From an uncultured Comamonadaceae bacterium (GTDB lineage Bacteria > Pseudomonadota > Gammaproteobacteria > Burkholderiales > Burkholderiaceae_C): DNA of 7,795 nt. The position numbers were made by a program, and so were the translations under genes. Shown here piece after piece: positions 1-6,323 of the stretch (its first letter is position 1; every line of letters starts with the position of its first letter). The DNA is taken from the NCBI GenBank assembly GCA_937871735.1, contig CALMOI010000228.1, positions 1 to 7,795 on the forward strand, in the 5' to 3' direction. The notes beneath the pieces are model-generated. The model had not been told where the DNA came from, searched no databases, and saw nothing but the letters and a program-made list of their open reading frames with translations.

Positions 1-1385
1 AAGCCACGCAAACCTTTATCGCCTCGCCGCCGCGCTTGGCCGTGGACATTGAAGGCGTCGAAATGAACGCCGCGCTGCGCGAGCTGGTCGCCAAAGTGCG
101 CGCTGATGACCCGAACATTGCTGGCATTCGCGTTGCGCCCAACGGGGCAGACAAAGTGCGGCTGGTGATTGACTTGAAGCAGCCCATCAAGCCGCAGGTG
201 TTCACGCTGGCCCCGGTGGCAGCCTACAAACATCGGCTGGTGTTTGACCTCTACCCCACGCACCGCAGCGACCCGCTGCAAGACTTGGTTGCCGAGCGCC
301 TGAACGAAGGCCGCCGCGTCACGCCCATTCACGTTGCAGGCGCAGCGGCCAGCACCACCGAACCCGCCACCGCCCTCAGTGCCACGCTCAATAGCAACCC
401 GGCACTGCAAGCGATCACCCCGTCCAGCAGCAATGCCGCCGACCCACTGGGCGATTTGATTGCGCGTCAAGCCCCCATCGCGCCGCCAGTTCCAACCACC
501 ACCGCTGCCGCGCCACCGCAGCCCAGCGCCAGCACGCGCCGCCGCCCTGAAGCCACACCCATTCCAGACCAGTCCATCACCGACCTGCTCGCCAACCGCA
601 GCACCCCCGCAAGCGACAAAACCGATGGCAAATCTAGCGGCAAAACCGTCTTGAGCGGCACCGACCGGCTGATCATCATCGCGCTTGACCCCGGCCACGG
701 CGGCGAAGACCCCGGCGCAATTGGCCCCGGTGGCACCCGTGAAAAAGATGTGGTGCTGCAAATTGCCATGCGTCTGCGCGAACGCATCAACGCCACCACA
801 TGGCGCGGCAACCCCATGCGCGCCTACCTGACGCGCGATGCCGACTTCTTCGTGCCGCTGCGCACGCGGGTGCAAAAAGCCCAAAAAGTGCAGGCCGACC
901 TGTTCATCAGCTTGCACGCCGACGCCTTCACCAACCAGCAAGCGCGTGGGGCCAGCGTGTTTGCACTCAGCCAAGGCGGCGCATCCAGCGAAACTGCCCG
1001 CTGGATGGCCAACCAAGAAAATAAGGCCGATTTGGTGGGCGGCATCAACCTAGGCGCTGATGATCCGCACCTGAAGCGCGCCCTGCTGGACATGAGCACC
1101 ACCGCCCAAATCCGCGACAGCATGACGCTGGGCGGGGCCATGATTCGCCAAATTGGCCAAGTGGGCAATCTGCACAAAGGCAGTGTGGAGCAAGCCGGGT
1201 TTGCGGTGCTCAAAGCGCCCGACATTCCCAGCGTGCTGGTCGAAAGCGCCTTCATCAGCAACCCGGAAGAAGAAGAAAAGCTCAAAAGCGAGGCCTACCA
1301 AATCGCGCTGGCCGATGCGCTGATCAAAGGCATTGAGGCTTACTTCCAAAACAACCCACCGCTGGCCCGCAGCCGCACCGTTTAA
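1..1385 (+). CDS. amiC: N-acetylmuramoyl-L-alanine amidase, AmiC type (5' partial)
   Basis: Periplasmic zinc amidase that cleaves the amide bond between N-acetylmuramic acid and the stem peptide, acting in septal peptidoglycan splitting during daughter-cell separation. The reading frame is open from base 3, so the true start (with any signal peptide) lies before the window; the first ATG-like or TTG codons inside are not real starts. Seen here: the end of an AMIN domain to about base 260 (ending in HRLVFDLYP), a long Pro/Ala/Ser/Thr-rich, probably disordered linker (about 265-660), then a complete Amidase_3 domain. Zinc-ligand and catalytic positions of the family are all present: His in DPGHGG (696-698), Glu in TREKDVV (741-743), His in SLHAD (915-917) and the catalytic Glu in LVESAF (1242-1244). 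The segment at about 1000-1120 matches in position the regulatory helix that blocks the active site in EnvC/NlpD-controlled amidases; that control is known for the family and inferred here. TAA stop at 1383-1385, eight bases before slyX. Confidence 0.95.
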   Translation, partial: ATQTFIASPPRLAVDIEGVEMNAALRELVAKVRADDPNIAGIRVAPNGADKVRLVIDLKQPIKPQVFTLAPVAAYKHRLVFDLYPTHRSDPLQDLVAERLNEGRRVTPIHVAGAAASTTEPATALSATLNSNPALQAITPSSSNAADPLGDLIARQAPIAPPVPTTTAAAPPQPSASTRRRPEATPIPDQSITDLLANRSTPASDKTDGKSSGKTVLSGTDRLIIIALDPGHGGEDPGAIGPGGTREKDVVLQIAMRLRERINATTWRGNPMRAYLTRDADFFVPLRTRVQKAQKVQADLFISLHADAFTNQQARGASVFALSQGGASSETARWMANQENKADLVGGINLGADDPHLKRALLDMSTTAQIRDSMTLGGAMIRQIGQVGNLHKGSVEQAGFAVLKAPDIPSVLVESAFISNPEEEEKLKSEAYQIALADALIKGIEAYFQNNPPLARSRTV

Positions 1386-1393
1386 GCTCGCGC

Positions 1394-1612
1394 ATGACCC
1401 ACACCACCGCCATCGACGAGCGCCTGACCGAGCTGGAAATCAAAGCCAGCTTCACCGAAGACTTGCTGGAGCAACTGAACCAAGTGATCGTGCGCCAGCA
1501 GCAGCACATTGACCAACTGATTGAAGCGGTGCAGCAACTGCGCCAGCAGCAACCTCAGTCCAGCACCAGTGGCGGCCACAACCCGCGCGACGAGCTACCG
1601 CCGCATTACTGA
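1394..1612 (+). CDS. slyX: SlyX family protein
   Basis: Small 72-residue protein of the SlyX family, whose molecular role is unknown; the name comes from its position next to slyD in E. coli. Recognised by the family pattern: a charged N-terminal helix (DERLTELEIKASFTEDLLE), a Gln-rich heptad-like coiled coil to about residue 52, a short flexible Ser/Gly segment, and the typical C-terminal PPHY. Length is normal for the family. It lies eight bases after the amidase stop and is probably co-transcribed with it. No good Shine-Dalgarno sequence is visible before the ATG, so translational coupling to the amidase is likely. A cytoplasmic oligomer is expected, as there is no signal peptide or membrane segment. 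Confidence 0.88.
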   Translation: MTHTTAIDERLTELEIKASFTEDLLEQLNQVIVRQQQHIDQLIEAVQQLRQQQPQSSTSGGHNPRDELPPHY

Positions 1613-1634
1613 ATGCGTCTGCGTCATGCATGGC

Positions 1635-1643
1635 TGCTAGACT
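1635..1643 (+). promoter_or_regulatory. possible extended -10 promoter element for the patatin-like gene
   Basis: TGCTAGACT fits an extended -10 box (TGn followed by TAGACT, 4 of 6 matches to TATAAT). No convincing -35 box lies 16-18 bases upstream, which is tolerable for extended -10 promoters. It would start transcription near 1650, inside the left arm of the palindrome that follows. This is a motif call only, and a chance match is quite possible. Confidence 0.25.
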
Positions 1644-1675
1644 GAATTCGGGTGCCACTGTCGGCACTCGAATCA
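1643..1675. repeat. imperfect palindrome / hairpin in front of the patatin-like gene
   Basis: Bases 1646-1656 (ATTCGGGTGCC) pair with 1663-1673 (GGCACTCGAAT) in an 11-bp stem with a single G-T wobble (1651/1668) and a 6-base loop (ACTGTC). Beyond a one-base bulge at 1645, two further pairs (1644/1674, 1643/1675) extend it. It ends 10 bases before the ATG at 1686, the place where a Shine-Dalgarno sequence should be, and none is seen. There is no clear T-run, so a classical terminator for the slyX transcript is unlikely, though not excluded. Other readings are an operator for a dimeric repressor or a 5' leader structure that limits translation. Confidence 0.6.
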
Positions 1676-1685
1676 CTTTATCACC

Positions 1686-2783
1686 ATGAAAAAAGATCAG
1701 AAATTTGCCTTTGCACTGGGAGGCCTTGCGGGCAACAACGCGTACGGTGCGGGTTTTTTACAAGCAGCACTGGATCGTCAAATCACGCCGATGATGATCT
1801 CGTGTACATCGGGGCAAATCCGCTGGGCCACGCATTACCTCAATGCCCTCAAGGCTCACAAGCAACACGGCACCAGCACCCACAACGTGCTGCGCCAAGA
1901 GCTTCAACGGGTGCTGGCCACGGTCAAAAAGACCGGTGAGATCAACACTGATTTGGCCATCATGGGCATGTTTGGTATCAAGAACATCATGCGCCCGGCG
2001 TATGAACATCTGCTGCCCGATTTGATTCGCAATGCCACCGACGTGGCCACCCGAACTCTAGGAAATCGCGGCCAAATTTTGCTGGCTGAGCAAATGCTGT
2101 CCGTCATTCCGGGGCGCACCATGATTCCGCAATTCAGCCCCACGTTCTACCAAGACACGGCTGATGTGCTCAATGACACCGACATCGGCATTGCCTTCAA
2201 CGCCTACAACCCCCAAGAAGGCGAAGAGTACGTTTACCTGAACACAGCCGCCCGCAAGCTGATGAAAGATGGCAACGCGCCGAAAAAATACGACGACAAC
2301 GAACAAAGCGAACACCGCCCTTACCGCTATTACCGCGACATCACCGCCCAATCGGTAGACGAAGCGCTCTGGCTGTACCAGTACGGCTTCAATGATGAAA
2401 GCAAGCGGTTTGTGGATGGCGCTTATTTCCGCGACATCATGCTGGCCGAATTGGTGCCTGCTGACGTGATCTACGCCGTGCGCCCCATCAACCACAAGTG
2501 GCTGGGCGAAATGCCGCGCAGCTACCCCGCGATTGAAGACATGAAGACGGAAGTGGGCTTCAACGGTTGCTACGCGGCCGAGCGCGACCAAATCATGCTG
2601 ATCAACAAGCTGTTGTCCAAACAGTACCTGAGCGCCGAACGCGCCCACGAGTACCACCACATCCACTTGGTGGAGCTGGAAATCCAGATCCAACGCGGCT
2701 ATTTTGGCTATGCATTCGAAAGTGAAGACGTGTTCACCAGCTCAGAACAGCAAGCGCATGAAGCCTTCAATCACCTGAAATAA
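1686..2783 (+). CDS. patatin-like phospholipase family protein with atypical nucleophile elbow
   Basis: A 365-residue, probably cytoplasmic protein (no signal peptide or membrane helix). The N-terminus has the patatin layout: a hydrophobic strand running into a Gly-rich oxyanion-type loop (ALGGLAGNNAYGAG, residues 10-23), a helix, then a strand ending in the elbow ISCTSGQ with Ser42. The second half of the Ser-Asp dyad is visible as VDGA with Asp244, the counterpart of the family's DGG/DGA motif. Two canonical features are missing: the elbow reads C-T-S-G-Q where the family has G-x-S-x-G, and the usual GGGxRG arginine is absent from the loop. If active it would be an acyl hydrolase of lipids, but substrate and activity cannot be read from sequence. 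The C-terminal third (about 300-365) is charged and His/Glu-rich and I do not recognise a domain there. The ATG at 1686 is chosen because the patatin strand begins at once after it; no Shine-Dalgarno precedes it, and a strong palindrome lies just upstream. It ends 6 bases from the convergent kinase gene. Confidence 0.72.
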   Translation: MKKDQKFAFALGGLAGNNAYGAGFLQAALDRQITPMMISCTSGQIRWATHYLNALKAHKQHGTSTHNVLRQELQRVLATVKKTGEINTDLAIMGMFGIKNIMRPAYEHLLPDLIRNATDVATRTLGNRGQILLAEQMLSVIPGRTMIPQFSPTFYQDTADVLNDTDIGIAFNAYNPQEGEEYVYLNTAARKLMKDGNAPKKYDDNEQSEHRPYRYYRDITAQSVDEALWLYQYGFNDESKRFVDGAYFRDIMLAELVPADVIYAVRPINHKWLGEMPRSYPAIEDMKTEVGFNGCYAAERDQIMLINKLLSKQYLSAERAHEYHHIHLVELEIQIQRGYFGYAFESEDVFTSSEQQAHEAFNHLK

Positions 2784-2789
2784 AGGCGT

Positions 2790-5700
2790 TCAGCGCTGCG
2801 CACGATTCGCCAACTCCGCCACAAACTGCGCGGTCAGTTGGGCGACTTGCTCGGTCAGCGCAGGCACGTTGTCAGACTGGGCATTGGCGGCATGTTCTAA
2901 CGTGCTGGCCAACTCCATCAAACGATGTGCCTGCAAATTACCCGCCACGCCCCGCACGGTGTGCGCGAGAACCGACAAATCTTGCATCTTTCTGGTCTGC
3001 ACCAAGTGACGCAGCCGCTCGGGCGTGTTTTTCTGACCATCACGCGCCAGTTCAACCAGCTTGTTCATCAACTCAGCACGCGCGCCACAGCGTCGGCTGA
3101 AACTGTCCCAATCAATCAAGCCCGTTGCGGCGAAATCTGCTTCCAGCAAAAGCTCCATGTCCATCAAGGGCAATGGTGTTGACGTGGGCGCTGGCAGCAA
3201 CGTGCCACCTTGGCGCGGGTGTCGCAGCACAGCAGCAATCAAGGTCGCGGGATCGACGGGCTTGGTGACGTGATCGACCATGCCCGCCTCCGCGCCCTTG
3301 GCCCGCTCTTGGGACAAGGCGTGAGCCGTCAGGCCAATCACGGGCAGTTGAGGGGCAATTTCCTTGAGGCACCGGGTCGCTTCGTAGCCGTCCATTTCCG
3401 GCATTTGCACATCCATCAGCACCACGTCGAATGCGCCGGGGTACATCACCACCATGTCCACTGCAATCGCGCCGTTTTCTGCAAAGATGATGCTGGAGAC
3501 ACCTGCTTCGCGCAACAAATCTTCCAAGATCAAGCGATTCACATCCACATCTTCCGCAGCCAAGATACGGTAACCCGCCAGCGGCCTGATGGCGGCTTGA
3601 GGATGCTCAATGCACTGCTGCTTGGGTGGCTCTGCGGGCGGCAGCGGCAGCGTCAAGTTGAAGGTGCTGCCCATTCTGGGTTGACTGGTCACGCTGATGT
3701 GGCCGCCCATCATCTGCGCCAAGCGCCGACTGATGGCCAGCCCCAACCCCGTGCCGCCATAGTTGCGGGTGGTGGAGCTGTCAGCCTGCTCAAAAGCGTT
3801 GAACAAGCGCGACTGCTCCTCCAGTGTCATGCCAATTCCGCTGTCCGTGACGCTGAAGGTGTACATCGATTCATCGTGGCGTTCAATGCGCAAAGACACC
3901 GAGCCTTCCTTGGTGAACTTCACCGCGTTGGAGAGCAAATTGGTCAAAATTTGCTGCAAGCGTTGGCCATCGCCGCTGACCCACTGCGGCAAATCGGCCA
4001 TATCACCCACTTCAAACTTCAGGCTCTTTTGCTGAGCCAATCCGCTCACAAAACCGCAAGCGTTGCTCACAACCTCCGACAGGCGCAGCGGTCGCGCTTC
4101 GATTTGGAATTTGCCAGCCTCAATCTTGGAGAAGTCCAAGACATCGTTGATCACGCCCAGCAAATGCGTGCCCGACGCAAAAATGCGCGTGAACCCCGCT
4201 TTGCTTTGCACCTCGCGGCTGTCACGCGCACCTATGCGCGCAAAACCCAGCACGGCATTGAGCGGCGTCCGAATCTCGTGCGACATGTTGGCCAAAAAAT
4301 CACCTTTGGCGCGACTGGCGGCCTCGGCGGCAACTTTGGCTTCTTGCAGCGCCAATTCGGTTTCTTTTTGCTGTGTGATGTCGCGGTTCACGCCCACCAC
4401 ACGCAGCGGTTTCCCCGAGGCATCGCGTTCAACATGCGTGGCCGCCTCAATGTAGGCAATGCTGTCGTCCGACTTGTAAATCCGAAAAATGGCATCAAAC
4501 GGCGCAGAGCCTTCCAAGTTGAGTTTCAGTTTTCGATCCACTTGCGCGACGTCATCCACATGAATGCGCGAGCGCCAAAAGCTGCTGTCCAATCGGCATG
4601 TATCGATATCTGGGCCAAAGTCGTATATCTCAGCGATGCGCTCATCACCCGAGACGGCATCAGCTTGCACATCCCATTCCCAAATGCCCAACTGCGCGGT
4701 TTGCGTTGCCACTTCCAGGCGTGTCGTGGCGGCACGCAATCGCTGCAAGGTGCGCTGTTTTTGCAGCGTGCGCCACATGTCGTTGATCAGCAGTTGCACG
4801 GTTTCTATGTCGATTTCGGTGTAGGGCGTCTCCTTATTGCCCACCCCCACCACCAACACCACCAGACCGTTTTCGATCACAGGCACACACAACATGCGTT
4901 GCAAAGGCGTGTGCCCTTGCGGCATGGCACCCTGCCCCGGCGCTTGCGCATAGTCATTGACGATGAAGGGCGCACGCTGGCGCACTGCATTGGCCCACGA
5001 CCCGGCATGGCTGATGCGGTGATGCGACTCCAAATTCGCCGCCTCATGTCCACTCAGGGTGCGGTGTGACCACGCCAAGTGAGTGATGTGATCCTGATCT
5101 TCTTCCACCCCATGCAAGAAGCTGATGCAACTGCCGGTCAAATCTTCCAGCATGTGCAGGCTTTGCTGCATCAACTCTTGCTCGCCCACGGTTTCAGCGA
5201 TCTTGGGCAGATCCAACAACGCTTGCGCACGGGTCGCTTGCAGCGTCAGCAGCGCCTCGGCTTGCTTGCGGCGCGTGATGTCAGAGAAAAAGGCCACAAC
5301 CCGACCGCGACGGCTTCTGTCCGTGGACATGTGGTACAGCGTGACCTCCACCGGAATCGGGTGGCCGTCTTTATGGCGCTGCATGGATTCAAACCGCGCC
5401 GAACCCGTCTGGATCAACTGCTGATTCACACCCTGCTGGTCATCAGGTTTGAAGCCTGGGTCAATGTCCATCACCGTGAGCTGAAGCAGCTCGCTTTCGG
5501 TGTAGCCCAGCATCTCTGCGGCACGGCGGTTGGTGTAGGTGATGCGGTACGGTGCCGAATCTACCCATATGACACCCATCCCCACGCGATCCAACGCAAA
5601 CAAAGTCTCCCGAATTTGCTCGCTGGCTGCTTGCACTTCAGCCGTTCGCGCCGCCACCAGTTCCTGCAGGTGATTTTGGAAATACAACAACTCCGCTTCC

Positions 5701-5912
5701 ACGTGTTTGCGCTGGGTGATGTCACGGCAAAAGGCAATCACTCGCCCGCCATCCTCAGGCGTGTAAGAAGCGCTAATTTCTAGCAACCAAAAACTGCCAT
5801 CTTTTCTACGGTGGCGAGTCTCAAACAGGTCGTAGCCATCATGGACGGTTTGGCTGATATGAATGTCTATGTCCGAGGGATCTTCGCTGCCTTTCAAATC
5901 AGGAATGCTCAT
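2790..5912 (-). CDS. hybrid sensor histidine kinase (PAS-GAF-PAS-HisKA-HATPase-REC-Hpt), main part of an amber-interrupted gene
   Basis: These 1040 residues, counted from the ATG at 5912, hold: the C-terminal half of a first PAS/PAC (1-70), a second PAS (about 98-216), a GAF domain (about 230-385), a third PAS/PAC (about 400-516), HisKA with phospho-accepting His545 (NMSHEIRTP), and HATPase_c with N-box (Asn662), G1 box DSGIGM (690-695), F-box and G2 box GGTGLGL (719-725). A receiver follows with acidic pair Glu787/Asp788, phospho-acceptor Asp834, Thr862 and Lys884, then a C-terminal Hpt with His984 (AHTVRGVAGNL). All catalytic and phosphotransfer residues are intact, so a His-Asp-His relay within one chain is expected, passing phosphate to an unknown regulator encoded elsewhere. 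The natural start is at 6266; an in-frame TAG at 5943-5945 separates this part from its membrane anchor. A GAGGAG lies 9 bases before the ATG at 5912, so internal initiation is plausible. Without it the gene is a pseudogene. Sensed signal unknown. TGA stop, convergent with the patatin-like gene. Confidence 0.85.
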   Translation of the reverse strand: MSIPDLKGSEDPSDIDIHISQTVHDGYDLFETRHRRKDGSFWLLEISASYTPEDGGRVIAFCRDITQRKHVEAELLYFQNHLQELVAARTAEVQAASEQIRETLFALDRVGMGVIWVDSAPYRITYTNRRAAEMLGYTESELLQLTVMDIDPGFKPDDQQGVNQQLIQTGSARFESMQRHKDGHPIPVEVTLYHMSTDRSRRGRVVAFFSDITRRKQAEALLTLQATRAQALLDLPKIAETVGEQELMQQSLHMLEDLTGSCISFLHGVEEDQDHITHLAWSHRTLSGHEAANLESHHRISHAGSWANAVRQRAPFIVNDYAQAPGQGAMPQGHTPLQRMLCVPVIENGLVVLVVGVGNKETPYTEIDIETVQLLINDMWRTLQKQRTLQRLRAATTRLEVATQTAQLGIWEWDVQADAVSGDERIAEIYDFGPDIDTCRLDSSFWRSRIHVDDVAQVDRKLKLNLEGSAPFDAIFRIYKSDDSIAYIEAATHVERDASGKPLRVVGVNRDITQQKETELALQEAKVAAEAASRAKGDFLANMSHEIRTPLNAVLGFARIGARDSREVQSKAGFTRIFASGTHLLGVINDVLDFSKIEAGKFQIEARPLRLSEVVSNACGFVSGLAQQKSLKFEVGDMADLPQWVSGDGQRLQQILTNLLSNAVKFTKEGSVSLRIERHDESMYTFSVTDSGIGMTLEEQSRLFNAFEQADSSTTRNYGGTGLGLAISRRLAQMMGGHISVTSQPRMGSTFNLTLPLPPAEPPKQQCIEHPQAAIRPLAGYRILAAEDVDVNRLILEDLLREAGVSSIIFAENGAIAVDMVVMYPGAFDVVLMDVQMPEMDGYEATRCLKEIAPQLPVIGLTAHALSQERAKGAEAGMVDHVTKPVDPATLIAAVLRHPRQGGTLLPAPTSTPLPLMDMELLLEADFAATGLIDWDSFSRRCGARAELMNKLVELARDGQKNTPERLRHLVQTRKMQDLSVLAHTVRGVAGNLQAHRLMELASTLEHAANAQSDNVPALTEQVAQLTAQFVAELANRAQR

Positions 5913-5921
5913 GCGCAGCAG

Positions 5922-5927
5922 CTCCTC
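5922..5927 (-). promoter_or_regulatory. possible internal ribosome binding site for the kinase body
   Basis: On the minus strand GAGGAG lies 9 bases upstream of the ATG at 5912 and 15 bases past the in-frame TAG. It also encodes Glu-Glu of a normal PAS motif (YTREELL), so it may be chance. It matters because it is the only visible signal that would let the downstream 1040 residues be translated after the stop. Confidence 0.35.
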
Positions 5928-5942
5928 GCGGGTGTAGCCGGA

Positions 5943-6266
5943 CTAGCGACAGTACGCATCGTTGACTTCCAGCAAGTAGCCGCGCATGTCGGCCACATAA
6001 AAGCCGTCCTTGGTCGTATCCAGAATGGTGCGCAGCTCTGTTTTGTGTTCCTGAGACACTGATTCAGCCGCCAAACGATCACTCAATTCCACCAGTGCTT
6101 GGTTGCGCGCTTCACTTTCTTGCAGAGCCGTCGTCGTTTGCTGAAGCAAGGCCTTGGCGTGCTGCTGGGCACGCCACAGCACATACAAGCCCCACAACAG
6201 CAACACGCCTGACACCAGTACCGCCCAAGGCATCAGTGCCCAATGAAAACCACTCCACTCACTCAT
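5943..6266 (-). pseudogene. N-terminal membrane-anchor fragment of the hybrid histidine kinase, ended by an in-frame TAG
   Basis: The original start of the kinase gene: ATG at 6266 with GGGAGG (6273-6278) six bases upstream. It encodes 107 residues: one hydrophobic membrane helix (about 7-31), a coiled-coil-like linker (about 33-70), and the first half of a PAS domain ending in NDAYCR. The next codon is TAG (5943-5945), and the same frame then continues with SGYTREELLRMSIPDL, exactly what a PAS domain carries after NDAYCR. The whole gene would be 1158 residues if codon 108 were sense. TTG (Leu) to TAG would be a one-base change; ATG (Met), common at this place in related PAS domains, would need two. 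Possible explanations are a recent nonsense mutation, a sequence error, or a split gene with reinitiation at 5912. Alone, this fragment is a membrane stub with half a PAS and no expected function. About 50 bases separate it from the CoA-transferase gene upstream, with no clear promoter seen. Confidence 0.8.
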
Positions 6267-6272
6267 GGATTG

Positions 6273-6278
6273 CCTCCC
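6273..6278 (-). promoter_or_regulatory. ribosome binding site of the hybrid kinase gene
   Basis: GGGAGG on the minus strand, six bases before the ATG at 6266. It decides this start over in-frame alternatives further upstream (for example the ATG at 6305), which lack such a site and would overlap the end of the CoA-transferase gene. Confidence 0.75.
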
Positions 6279-6305
6279 AATCTGACTCCATATCTTGAGA
6301 AGCAT

Positions 6306-6323
6306 GCTAGCAGGTACGCTAGC
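6306..6323. repeat. twin GCTAGC inverted repeat at the end of the CoA-transferase gene
   Basis: The self-complementary hexamer GCTAGC occurs at 6306-6311 and 6318-6323 with 6 bases between, so it can form a 6-bp stem. It spans the TAG stop codon (6319-6321) of the CoA-transferase. No T-run follows on the minus strand, so it is at best a weak terminator or an attenuating hairpin between this gene and the kinase. Confidence 0.35.

Noticed and set aside
36..1385. Translation start of the amidase at base 36
   Set aside because: This is a TTG codon inside the AMIN domain; in-frame upstream codons from base 3 continue the domain, so the gene is cut by the window edge.
2058..2693. Minus-strand open frame (211 codons) inside the patatin-like gene
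   Set aside because: Phe/Val/His-rich antisense translation with no motif. The plus-strand frame spans the full gap between neighbours and carries the patatin layout.
2760..2820. Bidirectional terminator between the convergent patatin-like and kinase genes
   Set aside because: Only 6 bases separate the stops. AGCGCT nearby is self-complementary, but no stem with a T-run is visible on either strand.
3210..5069. Long plus-strand open frame (619 codons) opposite the kinase
   Set aside because: It lies wholly antisense to a gene with clear HisKA, HATPase and GAF motifs. Its translation is His/Gln/Arg-rich with no recognisable domain, as expected from the reverse complement of GC-rich codons.
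5079..5783. Plus-strand open frame (234 codons) opposite the PAS/GAF region of the kinase
   Set aside because: Antisense to recognisable PAS and GAF sequence; no independent support.
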